Shown: piece after piece, positions 1-10,155 of the stretch
Layout: each line of letters starts with the position of its first letter
How positions within the stretch are numbered: the first letter of the stretch is position 1
NCBI GenBank assembly: GCA_004151065.3
Contig: NWUY0300103610.1
Location: 5,304 to 23,561, forward strand
Direction: 5' to 3'
DNA length: 18,258 bases
DNA from: Larix sibirica
Lineage: Eukaryota > Streptophyta > Pinopsida > Pinales > Pinaceae
Notes under the pieces: generated by a model
Database searches by the model: none
Seen by the model: only the letters and a program-made list of their open reading frames with translations
Told to the model about the DNA's origin: nothing
Made by a program: the position numbers and the translations under genes

Positions 1-300
1 CTAACAAACGGCGAACCACCTTTTAAAAAAAAAAGAGTCAAGATCCTGTAAGCGAAAGATAAACAGTGAATATATTCGTAACCGAAAGATAAACAGTGAG
101 AGAAACTGAAGGGCCACCCTAATGTATATAAAAAGGAATATTTGTTTCCAAATGTAAGGGGCTAGGGCTTTTTGGTCTTCGAGCTCTATTTGAAGGCCGG
201 AATACAAGAAAGAAGTTTATTCATGATCAATATGTGCAATAGAACATTCGTGTCTATTGTTCTGTTAATTCATTGAACAGTGAATTTATGTCAATTATTT
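1..300 (+). promoter_or_regulatory. Promoter-like or LTR U3/R-like segment with TATA box and 17-bp direct repeat
   Basis: A 17-bp direct repeat, CGAAAGATAAACAGTGA, occurs at 53-69 and again at 83-99, a 30-bp period. A strong TATA box, TATATAAAAA, lies at 125-134. A CTAGGGCTTTT stretch follows at 162-172; its complement resembles the AAGCCCTAG/telo-box class seen near plant housekeeping-gene starts. Transcription would be expected to start around 155-170. The arrangement fits the 3' part of a plant retrotransposon LTR (repeats as U3 enhancers) or a cellular core promoter with 5' leader; the left edge of the window prevents a choice. No credible coding frame is present. The only open frame here, on the minus strand, repeats a short hydrophobic stretch because of the direct repeat. 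Confidence 0.4.
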
Positions 301-1100
301 GGATTTGCAGAATATGATAGATTGGTTATGGATACCCCCGGTTGCATAGACATACCCTGGGTTGCATGGACATCTTCAATTTATAGTTACATGCGAATGT
401 TTTCATGTTTCTGTAAACTGAATAGAGTTGAATGATGTAGAATATGAAATCTTTTTGGTTTCAGTCATTTAGCTTTATGCCTGTAATCACTCTCTGTCAC
501 TGTCTCTTTAGTGGCAATCAGACCCACATATTGGTCGGTGTTTTTCTATTCCATTCCAAACGACAACGAGTCTAATTGGGACTCCCATCGGGTATTCGCC
601 CTTATTGTTAACACAGGTCATTTTGGCCTGTCAATAGGGTAATGGATTGGATTTGTTGGTTCTGTTGTTAACTCAAGTGAGGCCATAAGCTTGCTTGGAC
701 AGTTCTAGGTCAAAATTTGCTGAATTTTTAGTATGTTTGTAAGAACCTCGTGTATCCTATGGTTAGATTTGAAGAGTGATTTGGGGTTTGATAGTGGATT
801 AGGTTGGAAATTTTGTATCTTTTAGGATTTTTAGGGAATTGGATTTGGGAATTGTTGGTCTCGTGGGGATTGTGCTTTTCAATTCAATGAATTTGTCATT
901 TATATTTCTCTTAGACCTTGTGCCACAATATATGCTTTGTTTCGGCGGTGTGAACTTTGTTCTCATCATTACGAAGCTTGCTCATGTAAAATAAAGTGTT
1001 CATGAAGTGTTATAAATTCTCTTTTGGTTTAGGTTGCATAGTTGGGACTTTGATTGGGCTGATATAAGCTGGAAATGCTGAGCATGGACATCATGGTAAT
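300..1100 (+). other. T-rich, intron-like non-coding stretch
   Basis: This stretch is T-rich on the + strand with no sustained open frame. It contains intron-style signals: a possible acceptor after TTTGCAG at 304-310, another after TTTGGTTTAG ending at 1032, and a possible donor ATG|GTAATC at 1093-1101. Between the last two, a 63-nt segment holds ATG at 1075-1077. It could be 5' leader and intron sequence of a gene driven by the promoter at 1-300, but no coding exon of convincing length follows before the LINE. A short imperfect tandem pair, GTTGCATRGACAT, occurs at 341-353 and 361-373. I see no domain or RNA gene. Confidence 0.25.
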
Positions 1101-1850
1101 CATTCTCTTCCTAAGCATTCCCCATTGTAAAAATTATTATATATAAAGGATTTTGTAGAGGCATGAGGATCTTTTCTTTAACAATAGAACTTCAATCTTA
1201 AATGTTATTAGCAAATTGCATGGTAAAAAGAATCACGTAAAAATTAGCATGTTGCAATAATTCAAATCTTGCTTTAGCAAAAGAAGCAAATGCATGCCTT
1301 AGAAGCTAATGTGACTTGCTTCACCAATTGTATACAAATTTGAATAGGGAGTCATAGTTTGTTACATAATCTTAGAGTGTCATTGGGATTAGGTCTTGTG
1401 GAGCTCAACTACGAAAAAATTGCCCACCAAATGCTTGTTGATGTGGACATGGAGAACCAACAATCCAAACTCTTACTTATTGGTTAAGATGAAGCACACA
1501 ATAATAATAGCTTTGTCTAAAGGTTCGTTTCCTTTACATTTTACAAAGTAGGATTGACTTTAGGTGTCTCTCTGAGGATCAATACTAGTAGAAGTTTTTA
1601 GATATCCTTTGCAAAGGATGGCAGTAATTTTTGTGAATTAATATTTCAAGTTTTTGTCAAGTGATGACAAACGTGACTACAACAATTTTATAATACAAAA
1701 TATATTCATTTTTGTTTTAAAAAAATATTACTTGTACTAAAGAATGTTGGCATACAAATTTTTGAAGGAGAAACCATGGAAAAGAGTTTGAGGAGTTGTG
1801 ATTGGTGGGAGAATGATAATCAAAGTTAGAAATCTCGGCTGGAACTAAGG
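1100..1850. other. AT-rich intergenic DNA, nothing recognised
   Basis: AT-rich sequence with short A and T runs (for example 1718-1729) and stops in all frames. No repeat, RNA gene or conserved coding segment was recognised. The LINE may begin anywhere between about 1740 and 1900, so its 5' boundary is not fixed by a visible target-site duplication. Confidence 0.4.
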
Positions 1851-4139
1851 TAGTAAAGTTGGTGGTTATAATCTCGATGAAATTAGGTGAAGGGAAGACA
1901 TGGAGAATAAATTTAAGAAAGGTTTCAAGGGATGAAATGAGTTTGATGAGTTTCAAACTCTTATTAGAAGAATGGTTGGAAAACACAAGGAGGTCAATGA
2001 ATAGAGAAAGGAATTTGATAAAGGAGAAATTGGGTAGGTGAGAGAGTGCACAACTTTCATAGAGATAAAGGGTCGAATGAAACAAGAGGTGTGACTTGCA
2101 GGATGGGGACAAAAACTCCAAATTCTTTCATAACTCAATGATGCAACACAAGCACCACAACTGTATCATCTCCTTGCAGAATAATCAGGGAAGTACTCTG
2201 ACCAAGCACAAATATATTGAAAAGGAATTGGTTGCTTTATATTATAACCTGCTGGAAGAGCCCCCGGGGAGAATGGAGGAGGCCAACAACAAGATCACAA
2301 CAAACATCCCTTATCTGGTGACGATGGAACAAAAAGACAATCTTCTTCGCTGCATTACTCCAGAGGAGGTAAAGCAAGCAATCATGGAAATGCCCCCGAG
2401 TAAGTCATTGGGCCTTGACGGCTTCACCACTAATTTCTACCACTCTTATTGGTCCATAATTAAACATGAGGTGTGAGAGGTGGTAGAGGGATTTCGACAT
2501 AGACTCCATATCTTACATGTCCTCAACTCCACTTTTCTGGCCCTCATTCCCTAAGAGGACAAAGCCAATGTTCCTAGTAAATTTCAACCCATTTCTCTAT
2601 GCAATGTAATCTACAAAATCATTACAAAGGCCACCACCAACAGGCTAAAGCCTCTCCCACCCACCCTTATCTTGGAAGAGCAATTTGGATATGTGGAGGG
2701 TCGTCAATTTCTGGATGGAATAATCTTAGCTCATGAAACCATACATTCTCTAAAATTCAGCAAGCAGGCGGGCACAATGATCAACTTGATATGTCAAAGT
2801 CTTTCAACAAAATCAGTTGGTGATATATTTATAGGGTGCTAAGGGCCTTTGAATTCTCCGAACATTAGACAAATTGGATAATTTCCCTTACCTCATCGGC
2901 TTTCTTCTCAATCCTCTTCAATGGATCTCCATATGAAACCTTTACCCCTTCAAGAAGTATTAGGTAGGGGGGTCCGTTCTCACCCTTCCTTTTCATCTTG
3001 ATGGTGGAAGGATTGGGAAGGGATCTGGCAAGGAAGTTGTTGTAGTAGATAGACTCAAGGGAATAAAAGATCATGAAGGCAACCTGATCTAATTGCACTT
3101 ACAGCTCGTAGATGATACAATGTTGATGGTAACACCCTTTGTCAAGGAGGAAAGAGCCATACAGACCATTTTGAAAGAATTCATGGATGCTTCGGGCACT
3201 TCCATCAATCAAGGGAAGTCCAAAAAATAAATCTTCAATATGCCTTTAGCTTTGCAACTAAAAATATCTCAAATTTTGAACTTTTGGTGAAGCTCCCTTC
3301 CTTCCAAATATCTTGTGGAGCCTTTACTTGCTAGTGCCTATCAAAATCAATCACGAGAAGTGCTTTTAACTAGTATGGACAAAAAGGTCTCAAGCTAAAC
3401 TTTTAGATCCCTAAATATATCGGGAAGGCTTGTCCTTCTCAAATTCATCATTCACAACATGCCTATCAATCTCTTCTCAGTCATGGCAGCTTGGAAAAGA
3501 CAATTCATGCAATTAGAAACCTCCAATGCTCCTTCTTATGGGTGAGTACGAAAAATTATCACAAATGGGTGCTAGTAACCTAGTCAAAGGTATGCCAACT
3601 GAAAAGAATTGGGGGTCTTAAGGTTCGAGATCCATAAATCGAGTGTCAAGCCTTGGGCGCAAAAAAATGGTGGAGGTGGATTTAGAATAACATGACACTT
3701 TGTAGTAAGGTACGGAGAAGGAAATATGCACCCCATGTGGAGGAACATGAGCTTATCAGAATGGAAGAATCTTGTGGGGCTCTCTCATCCAAAATACCGC
3801 ATGGCAGAGTAGACAAGTAATATAAGATCACAACTTCTGGGAAATTAGGGATGATCGCTCAACGCTATTTTGGAAAGATGCATGGCAACAAAGTAGCAAG
3901 CTCTTTAAGTTACAATACAGTCGACAACTAATAGAACATCTTCAAAGTGATGGTAAATTTCATGTCTTTCATTATTGGACCATCAATGATGAATCAATGA
4001 TCTGACAACACTAGAACCCTCTAGAAAGTTGACCAAATCTCCCAAATATTTTCAACTGGGATGAACTTTGGCAAGAACTCCAATCTAGGAAAATTAGAAT
4101 CCACCAGGGTCCTAATTTGAATGAAGCTTTATCCATATA
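1850..4139 (+). mobile_element. Decayed, 5'-truncated L1-like LINE, interrupted at 4139 by a Gypsy LTR
   Basis: A non-LTR retrotransposon remnant in sense orientation. Only the second half of ORF2 is recognisable: the pre-RT linker, the reverse transcriptase and part of the C-terminal tail. The apurinic endonuclease domain and ORF1 that full plant L1 elements carry are not seen upstream, consistent with the 5' truncation usual for LINE copies. No poly-A tail is present, because the sequence stops at 4139, directly before the TG of a Gypsy LTR. The missing 3' end does not reappear after the Gypsy element. Confidence 0.85.
1859..4139 (+). pseudogene. LINE ORF2 reverse transcriptase pseudogene
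   Basis: In an active copy this protein would reverse-transcribe LINE RNA at a nicked chromosomal target. Plant L1 hallmarks appear in order: a basic linker (1859-2038), then GDKNSKFFHNS (2102-2134), P-SKS-GLDGF...FY--YWSII (about 2394-2462), QPISLCNVIYKIITK (2585-2629), and EQFGYVEGRQFLDGI (2678-2722). RT motif A keeps its Asp in LDMSK (2788-2790). The next block reads IR*GGPFSPFLFILM, where the expected Gln-Gly-Asp has become stop-Gly-Gly (stop at 2965-2967). The catalytic VDDT motif is retained at 3108-3119. Tail signatures are GGLKVRDP (from 3611), ALGAKKWWRW (about 3651-3680) and FWEIRDD...FWKDAWQQ (about 3836-3893). At least one frameshift near 2790 and many stops make it non-functional. 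All three frames must be combined to follow it. Confidence 0.85.
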
Positions 4140-4842
4140 TGTTGGTGCCCAAGTTTTGATCAGTAACTGCGTGTAGAGCCAGACAGGTAGAATGCAGCTG
4201 CACGCCAACAACAAGCAATTACACTGCGCACCAAGTTCAGTAAGAACTGTGCACCAACAATTTTGCATTTTTGTACCTCATCCTATATAAGGCTTATTTT
4301 GTAAAGGGTTGGGGGTTGGTTCTATCGTGTTGTGATTTTGTCTAGAAGGTTAGAATCTAAGTTCTGGTTGTTGTTTGTAATTCTGGTTCTGTGCCTATTT
4401 TGTGAATGGATGTTGCTCTATAGTAAGATGGGATATATGAGAAGTATTAAGCTATTGACCTGAGTTTTGTATTTATGTATGGTTATAGCCAAATTGTGCC
4501 AATAATAGAATAAATTTGTTGTCCCATCTATATTCGGTGCATTGTGCTTGTGTATGGATTTGTGATGTTTGCTTTGTAAGTTCAATAGATGAATGTTAGT
4601 AAGATTATGATCTTTATGCATATTACATAATCAGATGCATGTCTAAATAAATATTTGCTAATATGTTGAGTAGAAAGAATCTGTTCCTTCCTGTGCAACC
4701 TTGATTTAGGTCTCTATGTCATTTCCTGCTTGCATCTCGAGTGAGACCTTACTCTACTTGTAGAGTATTGAAAATGTCGATGCTTGTGGGGTTTTGTTGG
4801 TCGTATAAGTCAAACCTTGGTTCTGACAAGATGCATCCAACA
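4140..4842 (+). repeat. 5' LTR of the Gypsy element (703 bp)
   Basis: It begins TGTTGG (4140-4145) and ends CCAACA (4837-4842), a perfect 6-bp terminal inverted repeat with canonical TG...CA ends. The first 119 bp recur at 15519-15637. A primer-binding site follows one base after the end. A TATA box lies at 4284-4292, so U3 would be only about 180 bp, with R and U5 long and T-rich. The first 120 bp are unusual: they contain several copies of a GCACCAAC-like motif and are themselves closed by a 9-bp inverted repeat, TGTTGGTGC (4140-4148) and GCACCAACA (4251-4259). Confidence 0.85.
4284..4292 (+). promoter_or_regulatory. LTR TATA box
   Basis: TATATAAGG at 4284-4292 sits 145 bp into the 5' LTR and is the only good TATA match in its first 300 bp. 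It is expected to drive the full-length element RNA with a start near 4315-4325. The truncated 3' LTR lacks this region, so it would have no such promoter. Confidence 0.6.
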
Positions 4843-4843
4843 A

Positions 4844-4858
4844 TGGTTCTGTTGCTGG
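4844..4858 (+). other. Primer-binding site, tRNA-Glu type
   Basis: It starts with TGG one base after the LTR end, as a PBS should. The 15 bases TGGTTCTGTTGCTGG match the complement of the 3' end of plant tRNA-Glu (TGGTTCCGTTGCCGG, from established tRNA sequence knowledge) with two differences. Both are C-to-T changes at CpG sites, which is what methylated DNA decays to. Similarity continues weakly beyond 4858 with one base missing. The usual initiator tRNA-Met PBS (TGGTATCAGAGC) does not fit here. Confidence 0.7.
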
Positions 4859-4892
4859 AATCTGATGGGCATTGTGTAGGGAGGATGAACTG

Positions 4893-7696
4893 ATGACGTG
4901 GAATCCTACCAAAGATGAGACTGGACAATGGCTGGAAAGCATGAAGGACAAGTTTGCACAAAAATATACTAGAGGACTGTGGATCTTTCCCCAAGAGTGG
5001 AAAGAAAGGTACATTTACTCAATCTGTATGAAATTTTCTTCTGTGAGTTCCCTGTTTTGTTATATGAATGGGTAAAGAGACAGTCTTAGATAAATTACAC
5101 TTAGAATGCACCTTGGCCACTATTATGGAACGAGGAAAAGATCCAAGAACTAAGAAATTTAGGCAATACTTTGTCTAGAGATGTTGATTTCTGGTTCTTG
5201 CACGTGAAAGAAGTATATATTGTAGAATTTGGTATAGGATCCAATGAATCATATAGACGTGTAGAAGAAAGATTCGAAGAACATCCGACAAAAGAGATTC
5301 TTGAAGCAAATCCCATTGTGGATAAAGATGTTGTCGTTGAGAAGGGGATAATGACAATGAACCCTAATAGCATGGCAGCATAAGCCTTGCGCTACAAGGG
5401 TGGGGTATGAAGAAGTCAGAGAACAACTAGGCACAAAGATGGATCCAGAAGAGCAAAGACTCTAGAGGGAGAAAATATATGTAAAAAGGGATGAGAGAAG
5501 ACAGGCAGTCATAAGAAAGAAACAAGAAGTAGCTAACGGGGAAATATAAGGTAGATCATAAAGGAAAGAAAAATGCTAGAGATGAGACCGCGCGACAAGA
5601 GTGTTTAGAAGGTTCCTCTATGCCAAAAGGGTGTGTAGAGTCTGGCCAAGAAGAGTGCTTAGAAGATGAGAAAACTCCCAAGTGGCGTGGAATGAAAGAG
5701 AGTGAGAGATGCAATGAGAACAATGATATCACACCCCTGAGGCCGAGAGAAAGAAAGAATCAAGAAGATGTACAAGAAGAGGAAGTATAGACTAATGGAG
5801 GTGCTTGTATGATCATAAGAGAGACTGTGCAATTGGATTTGAGCTCCCTATCAGAAGATGTGCGCCAAAAGGTAACCCACTCTTCGTCCCCACCCCCTAG
5901 TGCTCTTTGTCTAATCAAGAAGACTAGTTAGTGTTTGAGTTTGCGCAAGAAGCAAGTCCTAAAGCAGAAGGAGGAATACAAGCTAGTCCTACCTAGCAGA
6001 ATGACCTAAATTTATAGAGGTCAAGAAATAGCAGTGTTGTCCCCAACACACCAGTTCCAAACAAAAGAAGAAATTTGCTGGCACCTACAAGAATGGCGAC
6101 GACTTCAGATCCTACCATGAGATTACATGTGTTTCATGGGATGGGTAAAGATGACGCATAACAACATTAGTTTTCCTATGAGGCGATATTGGCTATGAAG
6201 AATATCACAGATGAGGTTACCAATATCACACAATTGGAGACCGCGTTCAGGGATAGAGCTCTGACTTGGTATATGAAGTATAATACCACTGTCACTGCAA
6301 GTCAGACCCAATAATTGGATATGATCAAAGCTGATCTTTTGAAGGAATTCTAAAATCCGAAGTCTCAATCTCAGTGTATTACCGAGATTAAAGAAATTAA
6401 GCAAGAGTTGGCGAGTTCGTATGGGACTACAACCAACAATTCAAGATTTCATTGGACTGACTGAGCTTTCAGATCCTAGATGTAAAACATCGGGAATAGT
6501 TCATCACGGGCTTGTTGCCACATATCAGAGTTTCAATGACACAACAGAAGGTGAATACTCAATTGGATGCTCTTGAAATTGAAATTAGGTTGGAAGCTAC
6601 TCGTGGCGTGGAGGCATCGCCAAGAATGTCACAAATTCAGATGCAGGTTGCTGCGCTGACCGTACATCTACAAAAACTATCTACTAGAAAGGCAGTCAGA
6701 GAAAATGTGTGGTGTAGATTTTGTAGAACAGAAGGCCATAACAAGAATGAATGCCTGACATTGAACAATTATATGGGTACAGGTGCGCCTAGTCCTTTTC
6801 CTACGACGCATAAGTCCAAGTGATGTGAGATTTATCGAACTTGGGGCCATGAATCTCCCAATTGATCGACGTTGCAGAAGTACCAAAGCTCTGCGCATGC
6901 ACCATTCTACGAGTTCTGCAAATCTATCGTCCATGACGTGAACAACTATCGCTTTCTACAATTAATGAATGACAATACAACGAACGCCTACGAGGTTCAG
7001 GGCGTAGACTAAAATAGAGTGCGTGACCTGGGAGGAAAGCAGAGAGCAGCGCGTAGTGGGTTTTGAGGCCGTGGAATAGGCTATGGAGGTGGTGGAAGAC
7101 AAGCAATTTTCTTTAACTGTGGATATCCAGGCCACTTAGCGAGATTTTGTACTAAGGCTCATGCATTGTGCGCATATTTCCATAGCATAGACCATGCAGA
7201 GGACTTCCTAGACCTGCTAAAGAAGTGGGAAGACAACAAAGGTTGTTGTAATATGGCAATTGTCAAACCAAGGAAGGAGAACAATGGAAAGGATTCGGTG
7301 CAAGTGAATATAGTGACTCGAGGAGGCGCTCAGACAGGGGAAGATATTCTTGGAGATTGCAGTATTAGAATATCAATAGAGGAGAAGGTAAAGAAAGCTA
7401 TGCATCCTCCACCTAGGTTTCAAGCAAAGGACCGGCTACAGATCCTATGCGAGGCGTAGAGAGCGGTTGAGGAAGTTGCGCAGCAAGAAGAAGACTTGTG
7501 CCAAGATAGGCTGTGTAGAGAGAATCAAATGCGAAGACTGGGCGAAGAAGAGGATCACAAAAGAAGACTACATGAGGAAGAACTACTACGCAATATGCGA
7601 GATGAAGAACTGAGGTGGATCGTGCAGCGCAAAGAAGAACAACATAAAGGGGTGTACAAGAGTCACCAGAAATATCCAGTAAGTACCTTTCTGTGA
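4893..7696 (+). pseudogene. Gypsy gag pseudogene with five CCHC zinc-knuckle positions
   Basis: Gag would form the virus-like particle and bind element RNA. The first plausible ATG is at 4893, about 35 bp after the PBS. The N-terminal part (4893-6090) is charged and rich in Glu, Lys and Arg, broken by stops. A retrotransposon capsid-type domain follows from ATG 6093, with RLHVFHGMG, a TQLETAFRDRALTWYMKY block (about 6223-6282) and, after a frameshift near 6410, VWDYNQQFK and FITGLLPHIRV. The frame then runs from about 6412 to 7696. Five knuckle positions follow: 6713-6754 (intact CX2CX4HX4C), 6824-6865, 6908-6949, 7109-7150 and 7169-7207, the last four each missing one or two cysteines. An RG-rich hinge (about 7050-7100) lies between the third and fourth. 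The tail (7460-7660) is a highly charged helix, probably coiled coil, leading into protease. It is long for a Gypsy gag (about 930 codons). Confidence 0.85.
6713..7207 (+). other. Array of five CCHC knuckle positions inside gag
   Basis: Knuckle 1 (6713-6754) reads CRFCRTEGHNKNEC and is intact. Knuckle 2 (6824-6865) keeps Cys1 and His, but Cys2 is Tyr and the last Cys is a stop. Knuckle 3 (6908-6949) has Tyr for the first and last Cys. Knuckle 4 (7109-7150) has Phe for the first Cys and otherwise fits, FFNCGYPGHLARFC. Knuckle 5 (7169-7207) has Phe for Cys2 and the last Cys and is one residue short. All five share one reading frame and the 4-residue Cys-His spacing, which is why the degenerate ones are believable. 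Their ancestral number is inferred. Confidence 0.75.
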
Positions 7697-7699
7697 AGT

Positions 7700-8261
7700 T
7701 TTATGAATATATTGAATGATTCTCATGTTGTTAATAAAGTAACAAATATGCTTGCAAAGTTACTAATGTCTAATGAAGTCGAAGAACCTATTTCTGTGCC
7801 ACTTCCTGAAAGGAATGCACACAAAGTGGGAAAGAAGAACTGGAGAGGAGTTCATGATGTCCCTAGACTTGGGAGGATTTGAAATGAAAGATGTAATGAT
7901 TGACTTGGGGGCAGATGTGAACATTATTCCTAAGAAAACTTGGGAATTGATGGGAAACCCAAAAATGGCATGGTCTCCCATCCAACTCAGGTTAGCTAAT
8001 CAAAGCAAGGTATTCCATGTCGAAAGGATAATTGATGTGGAAGTAAATATTGATGGTGTAAAGATAGTGACAAAATTTGAAGTGATTGAGATGCCTAAGG
8101 ATATTGATCCCTACCTAGCCCTGTTGGGAATCGTTTGGGCATTTGACAATAATGTTATTTTGAACTTGAAGCATAGATGCATGTCTTTAGAATCAGAGGA
8201 ACTACGTGTGGTAGTTCCGTTGGATGCCACAGAAGGGGAAATATATATAGAGCTGGTTTAG
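7700..8261 (+). pseudogene. Gypsy aspartic protease (retropepsin) domain, decayed
   Basis: This domain would process the Gag-Pol polyprotein. The frame from about 7773 to the stop at 8259-8261 contains MIDLGADVNIIP, with the catalytic Asp at 7902-7904 in a D-L-G triad as found in several plant Gypsy groups (D-S/T-G in retroviruses). About 75 residues later, the LLGIVWAFDNNVILNL block (about 8121-8168) fits the conserved C-terminal retropepsin segment that packs against the active site. The N-terminal flank is in a different frame (7700-7800, continuing the gag frame), so a frameshift lies at about 7800-7812. The domain itself is uninterrupted and among the best preserved pieces of the element. 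Confidence 0.82.
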
Positions 8262-9308
8262 GATGACATCAGTGACACGGAGATAGAGAATAAATATGAT
8301 GTTACTGCCAGAAAAGAAGATTATATAAACACCACCGCAGATGGAAAGATCAGTCAGCGCAGTGTTCGGTCTTTTGACACAGATTCGCAAGATGTGATGA
8401 ATCGTTGACAGAATCAGCTGTATGAGGTGTCCATAAGGAGATGCATGCGCATTACTAAGGCTATGTGTTGGATTGGGTCAATGGAATACAAAAAGTAGAT
8501 ACTTTCCTCGAACAAATGCAACCCCAAGCTCCAAAGGATCGACGGGTAGAAACAATGGATGCGTCACCCAAGGAACATCTGTGTGCTGGTGGAAGACGCA
8601 TAGAGAGGAGTTGAGCAGCTTGAAAGCCATGGAAACATGCATTAAAGAGAGGTTCCATCATGTTGCAAGCTTGGAGCTTCTTAACAGATTCAAGGGAACT
8701 GAGAATCCCAAAGAGCACCTTGAATTCTATCAACATGGATGGAAGATGAAGATTGTACCACGCAGTCAATGGGTGCACCAAATCTACCATATGTTGGATA
8801 TCATACCACGCAGTTGATATGTTCAGTAGGAAAGAAAAATTCCGACCAAAAGTTGGGAGAAGGTGTCCATCGAATTTACTGCCACATTTTGATTCAATAC
8901 TAGAGATCCAAACATGTCCAAGGTTCTCCATTGGATCAAGCACATTATCTTTGGAGAAAGACCACAACAAGATCTGACGTAGAGTACAATATGCACTTAC
9001 CACCGGGACTTGTAATGGTTGAACAAACCAATTTATTGTTGGAAATTCGAGAGTAAGGAGTCTGATGAAGACGAGGATCCACACAATATACAGATCAGTG
9101 AGTTTGTAGGAGAATGCACGGTGCAGGATGAGCCATCTTCTAGCATTGCGCCAAAGTTCAGAGAGTCGCTCAAGACAAAGAAATATAACATTGGAACTAA
9201 GGAGGAGCTCAAGATGGCCATCATAGGCGACTACTGGGATCAAGAGACAATCACCTAGATAATCGACCTACTGAAAGAATATGAAGACCTCTTTCCGCGT
9301 ATAGCTTA
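8262..9308 (+). pseudogene. Protease-RT linker of the pol polyprotein, decayed
   Basis: About 350 codons separate protease and RT, long for Gypsy elements. No enzyme domain is recognised. Fragments that read through are 8473-8817 and 9019-9258. The second holds an acidic stretch, SKESDEDEDPHNIQISEF (about 9050-9103), and then leads through a stop into DLLKEYEDLFPR (9265-9300), the typical segment just before a Gypsy RT. A frameshift at about 9300-9309 moves the reading into the RT frame. A 260-codon open frame on the opposite strand across this region (8461-9243) is considered a shadow. Confidence 0.6.
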
Positions 9309-10155
9309 TCAGAGATGAAAGGGATTGCAACAACTCTTGGAGAGATGAAGATTCAGCTGAAAGAAGGGGAAAAACCAATTAAGAAGAGACCCTACAGATT
9401 GAATCCCCATTATAAGGAGAAAGTGCGTAAGGAGTTAGACCGCATGTTGGATGCAGGGATTATATTTCTAGCGGAGGAATCATAGTAGATCAGTCTAATC
9501 GTGGTCCAAGATAAGAAGACAATGGAAATACGCATCTATGTGGATCTGCGCAACCTAAATGTAGTATGTATCCATGACCCATTCTTTACACCATTCACAG
9601 GTGAGGTGTTAGAGAATGTATGGGGATATTCGTTCACTTATGGATTCTCTGGTTACCATTAGGTGCGTATAGCACAGGAGGATTGCACGAAGACCACTTT
9701 TGCGACCGAGTGGGGCTCATTTGCCTACAATGTGATGCCCTTTGGGTTGAAGAATGCATTAGATATTTTTTCTAGGATAGTGGTGGCCGCATTCAAAGAA
9801 TTCATGCATAAGTTTTTAGAAGTCTATCTGGACGAATGAACAATGTTCAGTATGTTGAAGGATCACCTGCAAGTCTTGAAACTCATGTTAGATTGCTGAA
9901 GGCAGATGCAAATCTTGTTGAACATGAAGAAGTGCATTTTTTGTACCCCATTTGGGATTCTGTTGGGACATGTTGTGTGCAAGGAAGGTATACTAGTCGA
10001 CCCGGTAAAGATTGCAGTCATAGTTAATCTGACGGCCCCAATACATGTGAAAGGCTTGCACGTAACATTGGGACATACTGTCTATTACAAAAAATTCATT
10101 AGAAACTATGCCACTATTACAACGCCACTGGAGGAGTTGCTGAGAAAACAAGTTA
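9309..10155 (+). pseudogene. Gypsy reverse transcriptase domain, inactivated
   Basis: This would copy element RNA into DNA inside the particle. One frame with scattered stops carries the Gypsy RT blocks in order: PYRLNPHYKEKVRKELDRML (about 9390-9449), VDLRNLN (9540-9560), TTFATEWGSFAYNVMPFGLKNA (9692-9757), the active site, and CIFCTPFGILLGH (9933-9971). The active-site motif, normally YxDD, reads VYLDE and is followed at once by a stop (9837-9839), so one catalytic Asp is lost. The stop fits Trp TGG to TGA. A double stop at 9483-9488 and single stops at 9660 and 9897 interrupt it further. No frameshift is needed across the domain. Confidence 0.88.

Noticed and set aside
1-207. Minus-strand open frame with repeated SLFIFRL
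   Set aside because: The protein repeat is only the 17-bp DNA direct repeat read backwards; the frame overlaps a TATA-like promoter and has no homology that I recognise.
341-375. Tandem or CRISPR-like repeats
   Set aside because: Only two imperfect short copies of GTTGCATRGACAT; no array, and the DNA is plant nuclear in character.
1033-1095. Small coding exon starting at ATG 1075
   Set aside because: It has acceptor and donor look-alikes but only seven codons, and no continuation exon was found, so it is mentioned only within the intron-like stretch.
1717-2138. Overlapping minus-strand frames at the LINE start
   Set aside because: The sense strand carries the LINE linker and the GDKNSKFFHNS signature; the antisense frames are shadows.
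4140-4259. A 120-bp LTR (TGTTGGTGC...GCACCAACA) instead of a 703-bp LTR
   Set aside because: It has TG...CA ends and inverted repeats, but no TGG primer-binding site follows at 4260 and it would lack the TATA box. The 703-bp version has matching termini and a tRNA-Glu PBS one base downstream.
8461-9243. 260-codon minus-strand open frame, the longest in the window
   Set aside because: It lies antisense to the protease-RT linker, has no recognisable domain, and the sense strand carries family-typical segments here (acidic linker, DLLKEYEDLFPR just after it). It is most likely a mirror of the sense codon pattern.
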